Assembly (NCBI GenBank): GCA_015501075.1
Contig: JADNYJ010000055.1
Coordinates: forward strand, 1 to 64,000
Source of the DNA: Gymnopilus junonius
Lineage: Eukaryota > Basidiomycota > Agaricomycetes > Agaricales > Galerinaceae
Reading direction: 5' to 3'
Length of the DNA: 64,000 nt
The first letter of the stretch is position 1. Every line of letters starts with the position of its first letter. The position numbers and the translations under genes were made by a program. The notes beneath the pieces were generated by a model. It saw nothing but the letters and a program-made list of their open reading frames with translations, made no database searches and was not told the origin of the DNA. Positions 22,770 to 33,435 of the stretch are shown here, in pieces.

Positions 22770-23650
22770 GCTTAAGTAATCGAGTCCAAAAACCCGATTA
22801 CTTAAGCAATTTATTGGTGTTTAAGTGATTTATCTATAATTAGGGTGACTTATAATTAACTAGCCATTGGATACTTGGTAATTGTATTGTCCAGTATGAT
22901 TGTGTTGACAAATATAAATTTTGCCTAGATAATAAATGTATACTTTACTCAGATTGGTATTTGATGCCATTTTATCTGCAACAAAGCAGACAAAACTGAA
23001 CAATTTAAAACAAAGGTCATCATTGCTGTGCTTGACTGGAACTGTGGTAGTGTTGAGTGGATTATATTTATCAAGTGGTTTGCTTAAGTAATTGAGTTTT
23101 TTGATCTGATTACTTAATTGTTCTCATCATTGAGCTTGCTTAAGTAATCATGTCTGAAAACCTGATTATATAAGCATAGCAGTTGATGGCTAAGTAATGC
23201 AGCAGTCAAACTCATTTGACTGAGGTCTATGCAGATGCATGTGAAAGTTCACGTAGATTATACTCATTTGGTTTTGGGCCTTGGCCTGCTCTCTTCATTG
23301 TCTCGTCATCATATATATGATCACCTCCCCCCTAGATAGGTTCCTCATGCCCTCTTTTCTTTATAACCATACTTGCTCAGCTTGTCATATTAGCCCTTTG
23401 TGCACTCGACCATTTCTCTTTTACTCAGAGCTTGCTAGTCATTGGCTCGAGCTTCTCTTTTCTTTTCACTGTACCCAATTGCTTAATTATATTTATCAAG
23501 TGGTTTGCTTAAGTAATTGGGTTTTTTGACCTGATTACTTAATTGTTCTCATCATTGAGCTTGCTTAAGTAATCGTGTCTGAAAACCCGATTATATAAGC
23601 ATAGCAGTTGATGGCTAAGTAATCAGGGTTTTGGAACTGATTACATAAAC
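22770..23650. repeat. Cluster of six short hairpin repeats
   Basis: Six copies of a hairpin of about 38 bp lie at roughly 22770-22807, 23082-23117, 23138-23175, 23507-23542, 23563-23600 and 23614-23650. The first has arms GCTTAAGTAATCGAGT and ACCCGATTACTTAAGC, almost perfectly complementary around a 6-base loop. Others carry CpG to TpG/CpA changes in the arms. Within the cluster, 23061-23198 and 23486-23623 are 138-bp direct repeats with four substitutions and no indel, so part arose by duplication. Nothing is coding. Confidence 0.75.
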
Positions 23651-24063
23651 AAATCAACTAGGTCATGTAAATATAGTATGAGCGTCTGGGAGGTGCAGGG
23701 AATACTTCCATCCCATTCCATACACTGCCTATTTTGGAAAGATCACCCACAATATGAGGAAATTCTTTCATCAATCTTGATATTCAGGTTATATGAAAGA
23801 CAAAACTTGCTTCTGGTAACCTCATTCCATAGGTGTGTCTCAATGTAATAAACTAGAAGGTTACTTGCTTTTAACAACCTACTGATATGTGGTTATCAAA
23901 TAAATTGATGTGGTTCTCAAGCACTCTGGTGAAGTCCCCTAACTCCATTATGTGGTTATTAAGTGCAAAATTTTTGAACTGCAAAGTCAAATTCTCTTAG
24001 TGAATCACTGCTGTTTATTTCTCAAGATCTTTGATGACTCAAGCTCCCTGATGCAATTCTCAG

Positions 24064-24639
24064 TAGTGTTTGAAGGTCTAGTTAGGTCTGGTTTTTGGGG
24101 TCCCAGGGTTGCTAACTGAGACCAAGACTGGTTAGGCTTTCTTCCCAGACCCAAAATAACTGAAAATAACTGCAAAAAAACTATTAACCACAGTTACTAA
24201 CAGGTTAAGACTGAAATATTAAAAACTGGTCATAACCAGCTATAACCATTGGCAATTGCATCTTTGTCACTCAGGATAACTTGTTGTAGTTTTTGTAAGC
24301 TTCAAAATGACCTCAATAACATCAAATTTGGTTAAGAAATGGCTGAGTTATGAATTTTTAACTGGTAATCTACTCTTTTGGCTGATATTTTACAGTTTTT
24401 AGCATAACTTGATGAGTTTTTGGCCTAAAAATATGATATTGGGGTTGTTTTGATGGGTAGAATTAGGGCTGCACATTAACTGGTCTTAATCAGTCACTTA
24501 CCAGTCTCATGACTGCAAAAAGACCTGTTAGTTGAAGTTCAAACTAGGCTAACCACTAACCATAGTCCAGTTATTTGCAGTTAGGGCCAGGTTAGGTCTT
24601 GGTTAATTTCCAGTTAACTAAGCTAACCCTCAAACACTA
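24064..24639 (-). mobile_element. Non-autonomous TIR element A, copy 2 (inverted)
   Basis: It begins TAGTGTTTGAAGGTCTAG and ends CCCTCAAACACTA. Inverted, it matches the element at 2184-2783: the GGTTTTTGGGGTCCC end here corresponds to that copy's right end. The flanks ATTCTCAG and ATTCTTGA are an imperfect 8-bp duplication, so this copy is older. It is about 576 bp long with no coding capacity. Confidence 0.7.
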
Positions 24640-24647
24640 ATTCTTGA

Positions 24648-25467
24648 GCTCTCTGATGTGGGTTTCTATTGTAACCATTTGCACAGATATATTGTGGATT
24701 GCATCTTTGTATTATAAATGTTTTACAGACCCAGATAAGCAACAATTGATATCAGAAGTTCAAGTACAATAAATCACTCAATAAGACAGGGTATTGTGCA
24801 TCTATGATAATGGACTTACTAATGCCAACCCCATTCATCACAATATGGTTGTACATGGTGTGGTTGTAGGATCTGATGTCACTGCCCCTCCTACCACTAT
24901 CTCCATTTTCTGATTTTTCTCTAAGTGTGTGTTGTTTTATTGTAATCAACATCTTACTATAGTATAATTAATACAGAGTAACTATATAGCATTCTCCCAA
25001 TGCTCTACCACTGCTTTCATAAAGCAGGAAAAGCATTGTCCTGCCACACAAAGCGGTGGCCTGCTAAAACAAGTTTAAATACACTATGCAGAAAATAAAA
25101 GTCTTCCAGTAAATTCTCAGCTGCTTGGAAAGTTAACAATAAATTGGGCCTACCATGTGGAGGGAATCAAAGTATTCTTCAATGGAAAAGTACTATTTAA
25201 CAATAGACAGACTTAAATTCATGAACTATCACTAGACTCAGCATAGATAAAATTTACATTAATTCACAGCCAGAAGGCATCATTTTCATTGTACAACTAT
25301 GTGATCATTGATCAAAGCAATAGAACCTCAGGCATGTATACAGAGAGAATGAAATAAGATAAAAACCAAATATGCACAAATTTTTGTGTGGTTTTGATGG
25401 CCAAAAAGTTTTAGTGGAAAGCTGGATTAAAAATGTGTCCCAAAGGGTCCTCATAACCAGGCTGGTA
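24648..25467. other. Intergenic DNA with R1 copy 3
   Basis: No gene. The third copy of dispersed repeat R1 is at 25353-25458, about 7 bp before the mariner-like element at 25468. The remaining sequence is AT-rich and CpG-poor. Confidence 0.5.
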
Positions 25468-26090
25468 CAGTGTAATACACCTCCTTGGTACATGATACCT
25501 CCTTGGCACAACTGTGATTTCCGAACTTAGTTTTTGCCAGCCAGCCATAAAATCTATGTGTATGCCTTGATATGTACTTAATCTATCACCATACAAAATC
25601 TCAGCTGATGGGATAAAGTTGTCAAGGCAGGACAATGCAATTACCCATCAAAATTAGAGAAGATCATCCTTCACAACTTTTTGGATCTAACTTTTTTCAT
25701 TTTTGAGTACAGCTTTCAGCCCTGAATTTTAGATTCATGTTGAGAACAGTAATGCCTTCAATCTCAGCTAGATTTGACATGAAAAATGTATGGATTGAGG
25801 GCAAATTGGGCATGAAAGGGCAACTGTGATCAGAGCATGACATGTGCACTCAACGGCATATTGGATGCATTGTCACACTTGTGCCAAGGACCTGGATTTG
25901 TGACAAAAGGCTGCTCTCAACAAATTATCCTCTAATTCACCCATAATCCATGCAATGGAGTCAATCATTAGCAATTTGATACCTTAGAAGGTTCTCATTA
26001 AGCTCATATAAAAAAATTTTCAGGATTTCTAATAATTGTGTTTTAATTTGACAAATAAAAAGTTTTGTGCCAAGGAGGTGTATTACACTG
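25468..26090. mobile_element. Mariner-like non-autonomous element D
   Basis: The ends are inverted copies of CAGTGTAATACACCTCC, extending to 21 matching bases, each outside end bordered by the dinucleotide TA. A TA target duplication and CAGT termini are typical of Tc1/mariner-type MITEs. At the left end a second ACCTCCTTGG box lies just inside the repeat. The 623-bp interior has no transposase-like frame. Confidence 0.75.
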
Positions 26091-27469
26091 TACATCAGTT
26101 GTGGGAAAATCTGACTGAACCTTCTGGGCATGTGACATTAGATAAGCATGGAGCAGAATCAACTGTAGAAGTCCGACAACCCACTGGCTGGCATTTGAGG
26201 TGATGTGCAACCTGGTGAGTGGTCCTATATAGGTCCTCTGTTTTACTGGGATTTTTGCATCACTTTACATAGATGATGGCCATAAGTAACAGTGCATTAC
26301 TCTTGGAAAATACAGGTGGCCTTGTGACATGCAGCACTGCCATGAAGTCATTGGATCACATGATTTCTGATGCTTACATCTTGTTCAATTGGATCTCAAT
26401 AATTGTATACTTTTGGATTCTTTCCAGTACAATGGTTTTCATTCTGGAAGGTTCCTGAACAGGACTATAACAATGGGGAAGCCATATGGTCATTCCAACA
26501 CAAGTTTGGCATGAATTATTGTTGTGGCAAATCTATGACAACAAGGATCAACAATGATTGACAACTACTAACTAGGGTCTGGCTGATTTTCTTCCTCCTC
26601 TTTTTTCTCTTGACCATTCACACCTGTGATTTATCTCAAAGTGGGTGCAAGCAGTAAGTTATTCATACCTGATATACTTCACACCTGGCAGAGTGTGGCT
26701 GGCTGTTGATTGCATTTGCAGTCTTGCATTCTTGCATTGACTGCCAGCGCTACTTGGCGAACAACCAACAGTGACTACAAATTGCCTGGCAATACACCTT
26801 ATTTTCAAGGTCTTGTTATTTTATATTCTTCTTAACTTCTTATCTTTTGTATATGCTATCAATTCCCCAGGAATGTTGGTGTTGCTACACTTGTTGTGAC
26901 TCATACACCACAGTTTTGCACTGGTCAATGATGGGTGTTACTGGCATGTCAGCTAGCACTCAAACCTGGAGTTTTCCCCTGGAGGCTGGTTATAAAACCA
27001 TTTTGATATCTACCTGGGGTTTCTTTTTGCACAAGTTGCCATTCAGAAATCATTGTTGACATTAGATGATTTGACAAATACCAATTGTGATTTGTCGATT
27101 GACATCAGATAGTGGTGTATGTCTATCATTGTCTGTCTTCTGCCTGGTCATTCCTATTATATTTCAATTTGGACTCTTCTTTTTATTTTTTGATCTTTTT
27201 TATCTCTGTAATCTATTACTTGGTCAATGATTGCTAATGTTTTAAACATATTCAACAGAAATTCTAGAATATTTGACTATGCTGCATGCAGCTGGAAGGT
27301 TATCTACAACAAATTCTGGCAGTAAGTCCATCTTGGTACAAGTAAATGTGGAATGTGTGACTTAGTATATGCTAGGAAGGGCTGTTCAGAAACACCCTCA
27401 GCCATCGGATTCGGAGATCACAGTAATGGCATCGTGGGAATTCCTTCCCGACATGGAGTAACTTCTAAA
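26091..27469. other. Intergenic DNA to the compartment boundary
   Basis: No recognisable gene. CpGs are rare up to about 27390 and become common from about 27400 on (CATCGGATTCGG onward), which marks the change from transposon-rich to gene-rich DNA. The last part is probably the upstream region of the gene starting at 27470. Confidence 0.5.
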
Positions 27470-30259
27470 ATGGGATCGGACTCGGACGTTGACCAACTTG
27501 CCGATGACGACCATAACGAACACCCTCCGAAAAGACGTAAAACCCTCTCCGGATTTACTTCCAAACAAGATAGGAAAAGGAGTCCTCCAACTTGGACCCT
27601 AGATTCTCATTTTAATAGCAATTCTTTCGTTGAAGTTCAACCAGGATCCAACGATGGTGCCATCCAACTGACGGACACACTGAACACGAGCTTTGTCAAT
27701 GCTGCATCCTATGCGAACTGTCAAGGATCCATAGAGCCCTCACCAGTCTCCAATTTACAGACCCCTGGGCATCTATCAACAGATCACGTACCTGTCACTC
27801 ATGGCTCTGGTATCCAGTTCCTGCCTAGTTCGAAATCTGCAAAGGTACCAGGTCCTGTTCACCCTATCCCTAGAAGTGCCAGTCTATTGTCGAGGGGCAC
27901 TAATACAACATCCCGAAGATCGACTCGTCCACTCCAACGCAGCGGGTCTTTGTTCGTATCGACCTCCGACTCTTCTGTGGCGACTTCCGTATTCCGAGAT
28001 TCGCGCCGTCGGCTCCATAGAAAAGCGAAGGCCACCCCTGCTGCTATCTACAAGCCTTCGGTAGACTATAGGGCTAATCAGGATGAAATCGAGTTGTGGT
28101 CGGGGGCAACTGTAGCACCTGTCGTGTCCAGGAAGCCGGCGTACTCTAAGGAAATCGAAGTGGATGTGAGGAGGATGAATAGCATGAAGCTCTTGAAGGC
28201 GATGGATGCTACTGAAGTAAATGGTGCCTTCAGTCCTACTTCTATTACCAAACCAGTGGCAATTCCAAGAATCTCTCAACTAACCTCTACGAAACTATTA
28301 TTGAATCCCTCTTCGGACCGGGAAGCTTGGCGTCTCCGCCCTCACGACCAGGCTGGTAAGTTAAATATTTTTACGAGTATTCCACGATATTCAAAAAGCC
28401 CTCTACATAATTCTAGTCTCCAATCCGCTCTCGATCAGTTGCTGGCACAAGTCGAGCATCGTCCAGCTCGGATGCACAAGGGATCAACGAATCTTCGTTG
28501 TCGACAGCCAACGGTGAATACCATCCCGATCCCATCGATCTCCTTTCCACCTCTACCATCACGACCACACCGTCTGCACAAAACTCGACGGTCGAAGCCT
28601 CCATTCATCTTCCCCTCCAGTCATCTTCTGTTGATGCTGAGTCGATTGATAATAACACACCCCCATATATACCCCTAACGGTGACGGAGAATGTCGACAG
28701 ATGTTCTAGTTCGAGGACCTCCTTTACCGAAAACCCTCCTCCCATTCAGTTTAACCTTCGTCCCGATTTTGAAAACCATCTCCCTGCCAGTTCAACCTCT
28801 ATCCACGCTGAGCGATTAAGCCCCTTGGCCACGTGTCCGACTACAATATTTCCTTCCGCGCTTAATTTTTCGGTTACTGGGAATGATTCAATACCACCTG
28901 CTAACGAAATGCATGTTCGACCAACTGCTGATCATGAAAGCAGTCGTCAACATGAAAGGAATGATCTCGTGTTGAATCATGATTATTCAGAAGGGGACTT
29001 CCAAGGAGCAATCGAACTTGTGAGCCCAATGACATTGGAAGCACGTAATAGCTATCGACGATCTTCCCGTGAGTGTACCAGAATTGTGGACAGTTTCTGA
29101 GACTGACGCTAGCCTTTTGATTCAGACTCAAGATACAGCCTTTCGACTCCGCCTCCTAGCGAGGTCCCCCCGCAATAAGTCAATCTTTTGATGTCCTGGA
29201 CGCCTCTTTCAGCGTCGATCTCACTTCCCATAAGATGCGGGTAGATCATCCAGAAACCAAAGGGACAGACGGACCACAGGATGGCCTCTCCGGCCTCTTT
29301 ACTCCAATAACCGACTACGCACCACTACCTGAAATTCAGTCTCCTGCGTTACCTACGCCACAAACTGAACTCTCAAGTCACAACCGCCCTTCAAGTTCTG
29401 AAACGATTCCCCCTCCTGTTTTCCTTAATGATGGCCACTTTTTCGAATTCTCGGAATTAGCCACACAGAGCACCATCCCCACCGTTTTTGAGCCTGAACA
29501 CCACAGAATTCGCTTCGAGGATTTATGGGGCGGCCGGAGTTGCGATTTAGAGACCCGCTTGATTACACAGGCAGTAATTGCAGAGTTCAGTCCAGACGTC
29601 GAAGTTTGGTATGGTGATGAAGGGAACCCGGTTGATGGGTGGGTCGCCTTGGAAGGCATGGATTTAGACGAAGAAGAGACCGACGAGCTTGCTGATGACT
29701 CCGACCAAGATACTGTGACAATATCACCCAGTATGGCTAGAAAAACGAGACGCCGTGCTAAGAAGCCTCGTGCATTGTATGATCCAGCGAAAGTTGGCCG
29801 TCGATCAAAACGGGCAGAAACTCAGGCACTGACAGGGTTTTTTGAATCGCCCGACTTCCAGCTGGAAGAAGAGGACGATGACTACATTCCTGAAGACGAC
29901 CGTCTTCTCAATCCGCCGATGGGTCTTATTACTTATGTGGCACGATGGACTCGAGCTTTGCGGTGTTTGTTGAAGGGGAAGAGGAAGCTAGGGGACAAGG
30001 TATGCCGATGACTTCCCACTCCGTCGCTTTTCAATAACGACGTTCTTTTAATCAGGACATGCGTTATTTGAAAGATGCACTGAAAAAAGTGCATGCAAAT
30101 CGGATACATATTAAGGCATCGTCCTCTCTCGCAAAGATTGTTCTGGCTGTCGCCAATCTGGGTCAGGAAGATGTACCTGATATGGATAAGCTTGGGCTGA
30201 GGTTGTTGGCTAGGAAATCTGTTCGCGCGTGGGGTATACATAGAGAGCGAGATGCATGA
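27470..30259 (+). CDS. Uncharacterised nuclear-type protein, ~851 aa
   Basis: I do not recognise the family. The ATG at 27470 (MGSDSDVDQLADDD) suits a natural start better than an in-frame ATG at 27353, which lies in the repeat border. A model with introns 28356-28438, 29069-29163 and 30000-30055 keeps one frame of 852 codons. The last intron is clear; the first two are my best fit, and the second uses a weak GAG acceptor. Early comes a basic PPKRRK motif, a likely nuclear signal, then a long Ser/Pro/Thr-rich disordered region. An acidic stretch ELADDSDQD and a strongly basic KTRRRAKKPRA patch follow. The last 70 residues (LKDALKKVH, SLAKIVLAV, LLARKSVRAWG) look like a small helical bundle of the TFIIS-N/LEDGF type, a weak resemblance only. 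Confidence 0.6.
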
Positions 30260-30262
30260 CAT

Positions 30263-30977
30263 TTTTGTTGATTTACCAAGCATTCAACAAGCTCATCACT
30301 AGTAGAAGCTGTCCAAGGCTCATACTTGCTGACGTAATCAATATTCCACTTTACTTTGTATCCATCTTCAACTTGTCTTCAACTGTTATTTTGGTATATC
30401 GACCTGCCATCCACGATTGCTTTATTCTGTCCTTGAACAACCAACATGCGTATAGGTGGAGAAGTTTCGTCATCTGTGACGTTATCTTCTTTTTCGTCAA
30501 CGTTTCATCAGCGCCGTTCAGTAGTACGAAAAATGTCAGCGATAAAGCAGCCAACAAGCCTAATCAAATTCGATTGGAATTGCTTCTATTATTGCTGGTC
30601 CTGTTTTGTATGGCGTGTGGACGCTTCGTAACCCTCCGATTATTAAAAGGTTTGGGAGCTTTTGCTTGATGAATATGGCATGAGGCTGGCGATCGATTCC
30701 GGTATTTTCAGGTTGAAAGCAATTGTTGGAAACCTCTCTCAATCTGGCGCCCTGCTACGTTTGTTCCCAGACATTTTGTGAGAATCATTCATAGGCAAGT
30801 TCCTTCTTCGGTTTGGCTGCTGCCATACGCTCAAGCATGCAGGTAAATGCGCTGTCCATGCAAGGACGCTCCACAACATTGAGTATATGTACGCCGAAGG
30901 AAAACCTACCTGGGATATAACCATTTCACCCCGAACCTACTACCACGGACGACCCAGCGACCAGCTCCTAGCGCAAG
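30263..30977. other. Intergenic, no gene supported
   Basis: Overlapping short frames on both strands show no family motif and poor start contexts. The stretch probably holds the end of the upstream gene and the promoter of the secreted protein gene at 30978. Confidence 0.4.
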
Positions 30978-32147
30978 ATGCGCTTCTTCCAATGCATATC
31001 ACTCTTTTTTACCGTCATTGTCCTGAGTGTTGCTGGAAAGCCGACGGGCCAGCTGCGGTTCTACGATTCCCCATGAGAGGAACCCTGGTTCAAACAAGTT
31101 ACAATTTGACGCAAGCCGAGTTGTACGCTAGGGCCTTAACGTTGAGAAAACCGACTCGTCGAAGTAAGTACTTCATACTCATCATTCATCTCTTATATAA
31201 AATATTGCTGACCAATGTTGTTAAGGTACTGCTCAGCGTCGTCAGACATCAACTGTGCCTGCGACTCGCTTTGCGCAAGTATCAGTTCAGGACTCCAGCA
31301 CCGGCACTAGCTTAGGAAACCTGGTCTTCACGGGATCAGGAAGCACCTGGGAAGTGTCTAACTCCGCCTCTTCTTCGAACCTCAAGAACACCGGTTCAAA
31401 TGCAGCTGTGCAAACGCAACAACAATTGGTTTGGAGGGTAAGCCTCTTTCCTTTATTCGTCTGGCAGTATCGATACTGAGTATTTTCGTGTGTGACAGGA
31501 CGTCCCTACAGACCCTTACACTAACTTCGGTATTGGTCAATGCGCATCCGGGGATCCCACAGACCTTGGACCAGGATCTTCTGCGTGAGTCAATGAGAGT
31601 CACATCAGTTTCATTTGGTAATTTTTTCTCTGCAGAGTGTTGTGTCTAGTAAACACACACAGCTCCGGTATGCCCTCTTTCCCCTATACATCTCACAGGA
31701 TCAACCGACTCCAAAAGTTCCCGGTGGCTCAACGCCCACTACCGTAGCCAGCAATTTAATTCCAGGTGGTACCGGCTTAGCTGAAACAGGCGTTGTGAGA
31801 TTTTCTTTCCAAGTTTTTCATGTATAACTTCATCCAACGTAATTGACTGTAGTGGACTCTTGATTTTGGAACCAATGTCGCCACTCCTCAGTGGATCAAT
31901 ACGGATGGAAGTGAGTCCCATTGATTCACGTTTATCTGGAGACATTACTCAAATTTTTTGAAGCTACCCCGACTACCATTATCGCGGTTAATACCGCTAC
32001 AGGGACGCTTTATGTCACAGGAGATGTCTCAGCGGCTAGTCAAGCACTTGGGGTGTCACTGACTCCTATCGTAAGTTCCCCCCACTGGTATGTTCGCATT
32101 GCTCAAGCCTTTTGTAACAGAGTCTATCCTTTACGATCTCCACTTGA
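30978..32147 (+). CDS. Probable secreted protein of an agaricomycete family
   Basis: An ATG at 30978 gives a classic signal peptide: MRFFQ, then a hydrophobic core ending VLSVAGKP. Downstream exons read clearly: 31226-31437 (TRFAQVSVQDSS, GSTWEVS), 31499-31584 (DPYTNFGIGQCASGDP), then PTPKVPGGSTPTT, then WTLDFGTNVATPQWINTDG, then TTIIAVNTATGTLYVTGD. A last short exon ends TGA 32145-32147. The QW-NTDG and VTGD segments resemble a common mushroom family of secreted proteins of unknown function; this is from memory. The join between the signal peptide and the 31073-31163 exon is out of frame in every simple model. The splice near 31585-31700 is also unsettled. The gene may therefore have an unseen intron or be slightly damaged. 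Confidence 0.5.
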
Positions 32148-32455
32148 CCTACTTTCCGTCCTCTGCTCCGACTCTCTTTTATTTCTAATATTTTCCTTCG
32201 CTGTTTCCTTCTAATCACTTTCCTGGTCTGCGTTTAGACAGAAGACCGTGATTCCAGCCCCAATTTATCTCTCATATACAAGTTTGTTCTTGTGGGCTGC
32301 ACCCTGAGCGGACTTTTTTCCGTGTCCTTTCGTTATTGAATTATCTGCCTTGTATCTTATTGAATTAAATTGTCACCTAGATTATTAAAAGCAGTCTCGG
32401 GTACATAGATAAAAGTCTCGATGAACATCGCAGTGTTTAAGTTTCTCTGCCTACT

Positions 32456-32719
32456 TTAGCCTGCCGTGAATGGCATGTGGCGTTCGGGGGACAAGATAGA
32501 TGACGATTCAGAGCCACAAATCTGGTATGTCCAGAGCAATCTCGCCACATTCTGCACACAGCGGATAGTGTAAGAGAAACAACGGTTGGAGGAGGGCTGA
32601 ATCGGCTGGTCAAGGGTGGGAGGGACACGGTAATTCTGGGAAGCAGTGGGCGATGTCACTTTGAAAGACGCAAGGAACTTTTCGAAAACGGATAACAATT
32701 CAGAATCAAATCGCGCCAT
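32456..32719 (-). pseudogene. Possible F-box protein fragment
   Basis: The frame MARFDSELLSVFEKF... on the minus strand leads to VCRMWRD. A one- or two-base shift then gives IALDIPDLWL. Together these resemble the core of an agaric F-box (C-x-x-W-R-x-I-A, P-x-L-W). There is an in-frame TGA just after. No LRR region follows. It is probably a relic. Confidence 0.3.
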
Positions 32720-33435
32720 GAGAGAGACAGTACGGCAATGCTTGGGATATTTACTTCCAATGGGCCATTTGTGGGATGCAAACAGTTTCTTTAATTACCT
32801 GCAGACTCCGACATGCTCATTTTAAGCTATTATTGCCCTCATTATGAACCAATGACATGGAAACAAGCCCATGACTCAATTAGCAAGACAGTTGTGGCAG
32901 AACCTGGGACTTGATCATGAACACATAGGGCTTGGAATTAAAGCATGATAATAAGTACTGGAAGATTGACATATGAGAGCTTGCTCTACGAGGCAAGATC
33001 TAGTGTGGCAGCCTGTCGGCTCGGAAGTCGGTGCTTGATTCTTCAGGAACTTCGCGACTAGCCTATAACTCCTGACCGTTCCAAGGTTGAGACCTCCGCC
33101 GGTAATATATTCTTTCCTTTCCCCTCGAAAGTCGATATATAGAAGAAGTGGCTGAGTGCGCGGCCTTGCTTGGAAGTGAAAAAGTGTCAACTTGGGGATA
33201 TTATGATTCATAGCAATAACAATGCGTATCGTCCGTCAAGCTAGTGATTGGAAAATCTGCTTCAGTGCAGGTAAATCTGAAAAAGGGAGTGAATATGGAA
33301 GCAAGAAGAGATAAAGCAATGGAAAGGACCATTGTTCGCCCGGAAAGCTATGTTTGGGCAGATTGCTGACTAAGCTGATACCTGTTGGGAGCAACGAACG
33401 GGTTTGTTTCTTGAACACGAAAAACTTTATCAAGA
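32720..33435. other. Upstream region of PAC1
   Basis: No gene supported. It lies directly before the PAC1 start codon and probably contains its promoter and 5' UTR. Open frames on the minus strand have no recognisable motif. Confidence 0.4.

Noticed and set aside
22770..23650. CRISPR-like array
   Set aside because: The repeats are irregularly spaced, partly duplicated and palindromic in a fungal genome, with no uniform spacers.
30256..30669. 137-codon frame with hydrophobic stretches
   Set aside because: It overlaps the end of the upstream gene, has no recognisable motif and competing frames on both strands.
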